64,000 nucleotides of DNA from Lamellibrachia satsuma (lineage: Eukaryota > Annelida > Polychaeta > Sabellida > Siboglinidae), in assembly GCA_033239005.1 (NCBI GenBank), contig BSQZ01000009.1:9417752-9481751 (forward strand), written 5' to 3'. Made by a program: the position numbers and the translations under genes. Positions 1 to 64,000 of this stretch are shown here, piece by piece; within the stretch, counting starts at the first letter, position 1; every line of letters starts with the position of its first letter. The notes under the pieces were generated by a model that saw nothing but the letters and a program-made list of their open reading frames with translations, had not been told where the DNA came from and made no database searches.

Positions 1-137
1 GTAGATTGCTTATGTTGTTGAAACAGGGTTGAAAATAAATACTCCTCGTTAGATTGTATATATGCAGAAAAAAGCAAACAACAGGAATTTGTTCTAATTA
101 GGAAATTGTCCGAGGCCACGTATTAAGCCATACTTAC

Positions 138-59570
<59,433 letters not shown>

Positions 59571-59581
59571 CTTCCATCTGA

Positions 59582-59605
59582 TTATGACAGCCGTAATTTT
59601 GTCAT
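59582..59605 (-). other. Short uORF in the probable LRP4 5' UTR
   Basis: ATG at 59605, seven codons, TAA at 59584-59582, ending 11 bases before the LRP4 start. Its real use depends on where transcription starts. Confidence 0.45.
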
Positions 59606-59779
59606 TCCGAACGACTTCGTCGCTCTTTAACTGGAGTTTCCCCTAGAGAGGAACTCCTGTCTCCGTAAACGAACCGAACTACCGGAGCTGGTCCACGCTC
59701 TCTTGTTTTCAGTTGACACCGCCCCCTGGTGAATAAATCGGCATGATGCCAAAGTTAATGAATATTCATTAGTTTTGAT

Positions 59780-59870
59780 GCAACTAGGCATTTTGAGTAA
59801 GCGCATGCGTCGCGTGTGCAACGGGGCGTTGCACACGCGACGCATGCGCCTACTCAAAATCCCTTGTTGC
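59780..59870. repeat. Near-perfect long hairpin (34-bp arms, 3-base loop)
   Basis: The arm 59790-59823 (ATTTTGAGTAAGCGCATGCG + TCGCGTGTGCAACG) pairs with 59827-59860 with a single mismatch, around a GGG loop. Pairing continues outward with a few mismatches (GCAACTAGG against GCAACAAGG). The stem is CpG-rich. Confidence 0.95.
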
Positions 59871-60054
59871 TTACACGACTCCCTTATAAATGGGACAATT
59901 GTGCCCAGCAACTTCTCAGTGATGTTACTATGTTTAAGAGAATAATGTCATCATAAATAAGTTTAAGATTCACTACATTGGTGATACAACATAACTGTTA
60001 TAATGTGTAAAAATTAGTTTGTTGTTGTGCACACATTTGTATTCCCCGCAATTC

Positions 60055-60135
60055 GAACCACTGCCACGGGCACGGCACTGCCACTGCCACTGCCACAGCC
60101 CTGGCACTGGCCCGGCCCTGGGCTTGGCACTGTAA
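60055..60135. repeat. Degenerate GC-rich run, CACTGCCAC/CTGGCAC type
   Basis: Six-base steps of CTGCCA / GGCACT, the most GC-rich stretch of this part of the window. No function inferred. Confidence 0.7.
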
Positions 60136-60497
60136 TACAAAAGAAAACATGCGATGGTGGTGATTTGCTATCTGTTACGCAACACTGCCAACAGCGTTAT
60201 ATAACCACTGTTGCATAAATGCATTATATATTTTTACTATGTCTATGATGTTTGTGGCATGTTCGTAACATCAGATACGAAACTTGTATCAACATGATGT
60301 TGTTCAGCTCCCGTTGTGACGAACAGACGGACAGCAGCATCTCTGATAAGCGGGACCTTATTTACTCAGTTGCCATGGTTTTGTAACAGCCGCTCCCGTT
60401 CGGTTAAATGGATAAAGATAGCAGGTTTTCCGTGTCAGCAGAAACATATTTAGGTATGAAATTGAGATGTGACTGTTGCACTCAAGTGCCCGAGTAC

Positions 60498-60735
60498 GGT
60501 TCGGGGGCGCGTTGGTCGAATGGTAGAGCGTCGCCGTCGGGCTTTCGGCCAAAGGGACCGACTGGGGTTCGAAACCACCTCCGCCGTTTCGAAGCTTGCG
60601 CAATTTCGTTTTCCCTACTTTGCCTGTGTCTTTCGGAAGAGACAGTAAAAGCCGTTGCCGTTGGTCCCTTCTATCTGGTCTCTATGCCAGGGGAAGTAAA
60701 ATATCCCACGCAGGGAAACGGGGAAAAAAACCTAC
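60498..60735 (+). mobile_element. tRNA-derived SINE, plus orientation, best preserved copy
   Basis: The tRNA-like head is almost intact: GGGGGCGCGTTGGTCGAATG + GTAGAGCG (A box), an anticodon-like arm with GCCGTCGGGCTTTCGGC, and GGGGTTCGAAACC (B box). The body follows with CGAAGCTTGCGCAATTTCG, TGTGTCTTTCGGAAGAGACA, TGGTCCCTTCTATCTGG and GGGAAGTAAAATATCCCACG. It keeps many CpGs that are lost in the other copies, so it is the youngest. It would be transcribed by RNA polymerase III if active; a LINE partner would be needed to move it. Confidence 0.92.
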
Positions 60736-60864
60736 GATGGACTCACTAACTCTACTCTCTAGTCTAGAGAAGGACACTCTTAAAAACCAGGAAGACCACA
60801 TTGGAAATAAGTGTACTTACGCTTTAATGTTTTATCCTTGGTATCATTGGATACCTAAAAAATA

Positions 60865-63800
60865 ATTTTCATCTATATCTATATATCAGCCGTATTGTCC
60901 CGTGGTTGGGCGAAGGCCTCAGCATGCTGTTTCCAAGTTTGCCTATCTTGTGCTGTTCTCTGCCAGGTGGTTTCATTCCAATACTCATCCAAATCGTCTC
61001 TCCATCTTTTTGCTGGTCTTCCTCGTAATCTGTTCCTTCCGTATGGTTTCCAGGTGGTAATGCGCTTTGTCCATCTGTCATCTTTGAGACGGCTGATGTG
61101 TCCTGCCCAGGACCACTTCATTCTTCTGGTTGTTTTTATCACGTCTGTGACTCCTGTCTTTGTTCTCACCCAGGTGTTTGTCTTTCTGTCATGGTATGTT
61201 ATATTAATTATTTGAGTGACCATGTCTCAGCACCGTATGTCATTGCTGGCAGTACACACGAATTGTAAACCTTTCTTTTTAGACAGATAGCAAAGTTACT
61301 CTTGAAGATGTCGCGATGTTTTGCATATGCTGTCCAGCCGGCTGTGATTCGTCGTAGGATTTCCTTGTCTTGGTTCTTGTCCCTAAGGCTGAAGCGTTGG
61401 CCTAGGTATACGTAACTCTCCACATTCTCTATCCGAGTGTTATTAACGTATATTGGGGTGTTGTCTTCCACCATTATTTTTGTTTTTGAGATGTTCATCC
61501 TCAAGCCGCTTAGGTTACTTTCTTCACATAGTTCTTGTAGCATTAGTTCTAGTTCTTGTGGTGTTTCGGTGCACAGGAAGATATCGTCTGCGAAACGGAG
61601 ATGGTTAAGATATTCTCCGTCTATTTTCAGGACTTTGTTCTCCTAGTTCAGTCTTCTGAAGATACTTTCTAGTGTTGATGTAAATAGTTTGGGTGAGATG
61701 GTATCCCCCGTCGCACTCCTCTTTTGATGTTTATTTTCTCGTTCTCTTTGTGAAGATGTACTGTTACAGAGCTGTCTGTGTATATATATTTCATGAGTTG
61801 TATGTATGCATCTTCTATCCCTTGGTCTTGGAATGAAGACAGTATTGCCTGGGTTTGTACCGAGTCGAAGGCCTTCTCATAGTCAATGAATGCTATACAG
61901 AGTGGTATGTTGAATTTGTGGCACTTCTCCTTCAGTTGATTTATGACATGGATGTGATCTGTCGTTGAGTACCCACCTCTGAATCCTGCCTGTTCTCTGG
62001 GTTGATTTTCGTCTAGTATTTTCTCCAGTCTGGCTGTTAGAATCTTTGTGAATAGCTTGTAGATGTTCGATAGTAAGCATATTGGCCAATAGTTCTTTAT
62101 GTATTTTTTGTTGCCTTGTTTGAAGATTATCACCATCTTTGCATTTTTCCAGGTAGTGGGGATTCGTCTTTCTGATATGCATTTTGTATACAGCTTGGCT
62201 AAGGCTTTGGCGATGGTATCCTCTCCTGCCTTCAACGTTTCGATGTTGACTTGGTCGTTTCCTGTTGCCTTCCCGTTTTTCATCTTCTTTAGCACGGCTT
62301 CTACTTCCCATGTTGTTACTTATGGTACTTCTCTTGGGTCTGTGCGTATTGTTACGGTTTGGTCGCTGTCATAAAGTTCGGTGTAAAATTCTTCTATTCG
62401 TTCTAAGATCTTATCCTGGTCTTGGATTTCTCTGCGCTGATTGTCTAAGAGTGTTATCAGTCTATTTTGGCCTAGGATGTGTGTTCTTCTGACCTTGTTC
62501 AAGCTCTTTGATGTCTCTATTGTTTTTCGTATGGTGTCTAGGTTGTGTTTTCTGATGTCTTCCTTCACTTTCTTTTTGAGGGTCTTGCATATCTCTGTGT
62601 ACTCTATTCAGTCCCTAGCAGTGTTCTTTACCATTTCTCTACGTTTTTTCATTAGTGCTCTTGTTTGAGTTGATAATCTAGACTTGTCCCGTTTGGTGTT
62701 TTGTTTGGCTATGCTTGTCGCCGTCTGTTGGATCGTTTCTGTAATGTTTTCATTTAGAGTGTCAATATCATCCAGTTCTTGTAGAGCAGTGAACCTGTTT
62801 TTCAGTTCGAGTTGGAATTTGTTCTTTTTAATTCCAATTTCTCTAGTGTCGACTTTTGGTGGTTTCTTTTTTCTTAACAACTTCTTCCTTTCTGCTTTCG
62901 TGTCTAATCTGATGCTGCTCATCAACATTCTATGGTCGCTTCCAATGTTTATGCGGTTTATGACTCTTACATCTGTCATCATGTTCGGCTTGTCAGTCAT
63001 GATGTAGTCAATTTCATTCTTCGTTTTTCAATCCGGGCTTCTCTATGTCTATCTCCTCTCAATTTTCTTCTGGAATAGTGTATTCATGATCTTTGATGTT
63101 GTCCGCTCTATTAAGGTATCACCTCGTTCATTCCTCTGTCCTAGGCCTAAACTTCCTGTCGCTGTTTCAGATGGGTTTGTTCTTACACCCACTTTGGCGT
63201 TGAAGTCTCCCATCACTATTGTATCGTGGCTTGGATTCTCCAAGATTTTATCGATGTCATTGTAGAAGATGTTTATTTCATCTTCTGAGTGTGATGTCGT
63301 TGGAGCATATACTTGAACTATTTTCAGTTGGTATCATGTTGTTATGCGTAGAACAAGTTCTGCTACTCTTGGGCTAATGTTATTAACCCTTGTTATGTTG
63401 TCTTTCCATTTCTTGTTTATGAGGAGGCCCACTCCCGCTTGTCCTTTGTTCGCCTTAAAATGGTATAGTAGGTGGCCAATCTGCAGGGTGGTAAAGCCTT
63501 CTTCTTTTCTTCTTATTTCTCCGAGCCCTATCACATCCCATTTGATGTTCGTTTCTATGAGTTCTTCCTCCAGTTCTTGGACGTGTTCATCTTTTGATAG
63601 GGTTCTTACATTGTACGTTGCAGTTTTCAGTATTTCTTTCTGCAGGTGTTTCTTCTTCTTTTCCTCTTTCTTCTGGTGATTCTTCTTGACCCAGGGATTC
63701 TTAGCACCCCCTGCATGTAGTCTAGGACCCGAATCACCTCAAAGGTCAGAGACATCGATGCTGCTGGGGACTGGGGGCCTTGGCTTTTTTGTACTTTTCA

Positions 63801-63945
63801 TGCTGGTATTAATTGGCCTACCTCTCCATGCTGGCCAGTGCGGGTTGGAAAGGTGCCGGTTTAGTCGCCGACGGCTCGACCATGATACAGGTAGAACCGG
63901 TTTACATGGTACCAGTAGCAAGCCAGAGGGCCTGACCTGACTGTG
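60865..63945 (-). mobile_element. RTE-type LINE, near full length but mutated (endonuclease + reverse transcriptase)
   Basis: Transcribed from high to low coordinates. Endonuclease: TATYNVRTLSKDEHVQELEE, IKWDVIGLGEIRRK (catalytic Glu, ~63540), VQVYAPTTSHS, VMGDFNAKVG (~63200) and GSDHRMLMS (~62945). Reverse transcriptase: NGKATGNDQVNIE (~62270), WKNAKMVIIF, REQAGFRGGYSTTDHIHVIN, AFIDYEKAFDSVQTQ (~61890), RGVRRG, HLRFADDIFL (~61590), MNISKTKIM and YVYLGQRFSL. C-terminal tail: WSWAGHISRLKDDRWTKR and LRGRPAKRWRDDL, with stop TAG at 60881-60879 and a short ATAGATATAGATGA tail, as in RTE elements. Lesions: TGA at 63333, a stop near 63740, a one-base deletion near 61712, TAG near 61650 and a small deletion near 61215. 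The 5' end may lie beyond base 64000. Confidence 0.93.
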
Positions 63946-64000
63946 CTAGATGGCCGTTGCCTCGAGAGCTCATCCGCCCTTTGATGGGTTTTGTTTTTAG

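Larger units (their letters stand above)
59571..59895 (-). promoter_or_regulatory. Probable LRP4 5' UTR and core promoter
   Basis: Richer in CpG than the flanking intron. A TATA-like TTTATAA reads on the minus strand at 59890-59884, about 315 bases before the ATG. GCGCATGCG cores resembling an NRF1 site lie in both arms of the hairpin at 59801-59809 and 59841-59849. No experimental start site; inferred from position relative to exon 1. Confidence 0.45.

Noticed and set aside
60498..60590. Functional tRNA gene
   Set aside because: A tRNA-like head with A and B boxes is present, but the acceptor stem does not close convincingly and a SINE body follows.

Overview
This is eukaryotic (animal) genomic DNA: small exons bounded by GT/AG splice sites, large introns, many microsatellites and minisatellites, tRNA-derived SINEs, non-LTR retrotransposons and miniature DNA transposons. 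The sequence suggests an invertebrate metazoan with an AT-rich, repeat-dense genome; the phylum cannot be fixed from the window.

The one host gene I can support is an ortholog of LRP4 (low-density lipoprotein receptor-related protein 4, the agrin/MuSK co-receptor) on the minus strand. Fifteen exons fit together in phase: exon 1 (signal peptide, 59525-59570), then after a 38.6 kb first intron eight LDL-receptor class A modules (exons 2-8, 20936 down to 7638), two EGF modules (7226-7101, 4448-4323), the first YWTD beta-propeller (exons 11-14, 3928 down to 1260) and the EGF module that closes it (266-138). Together they give 2200 coding bases (733 residues plus one base), about the N-terminal two fifths of an LRP4. 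The remaining propellers, membrane segment and tail lie beyond the low-coordinate end. Every junction is phase-consistent, and the module order and diagnostic segments match LRP4 rather than LRP1, LRP2 or LRP5/6.

About 59.58-59.9 kb is a CpG-richer probable 5' UTR and promoter of LRP4. It has an upstream in-frame stop, a short uORF, a near-perfect 34-bp-arm hairpin and a TATA-like box. Upstream of it (60.5-64 kb) lie a tRNA-derived SINE and a long, mutated RTE-type LINE on the minus strand.

The introns are packed with tandem repeats, several of which touch LRP4 splice junctions. Four perfect copies of a 46-bp unit duplicate the splice acceptor of exon 15. Exon 6 sits between a (TGAG)n array and a long minisatellite. 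Intron 1 carries a ~1.2 kb array of a 26-bp unit with internal dyad symmetry, a LINE C-terminus with an 11-fold codon-level expansion, several dispersed repeat families and large inverted or direct duplications. A piggyBac-like MITE with TTAA target sites (8567-9237), a pogo-like MITE (36546-36724) and foldback elements are also present. No tRNA/rRNA genes, CRISPR arrays or prokaryotic features were seen.
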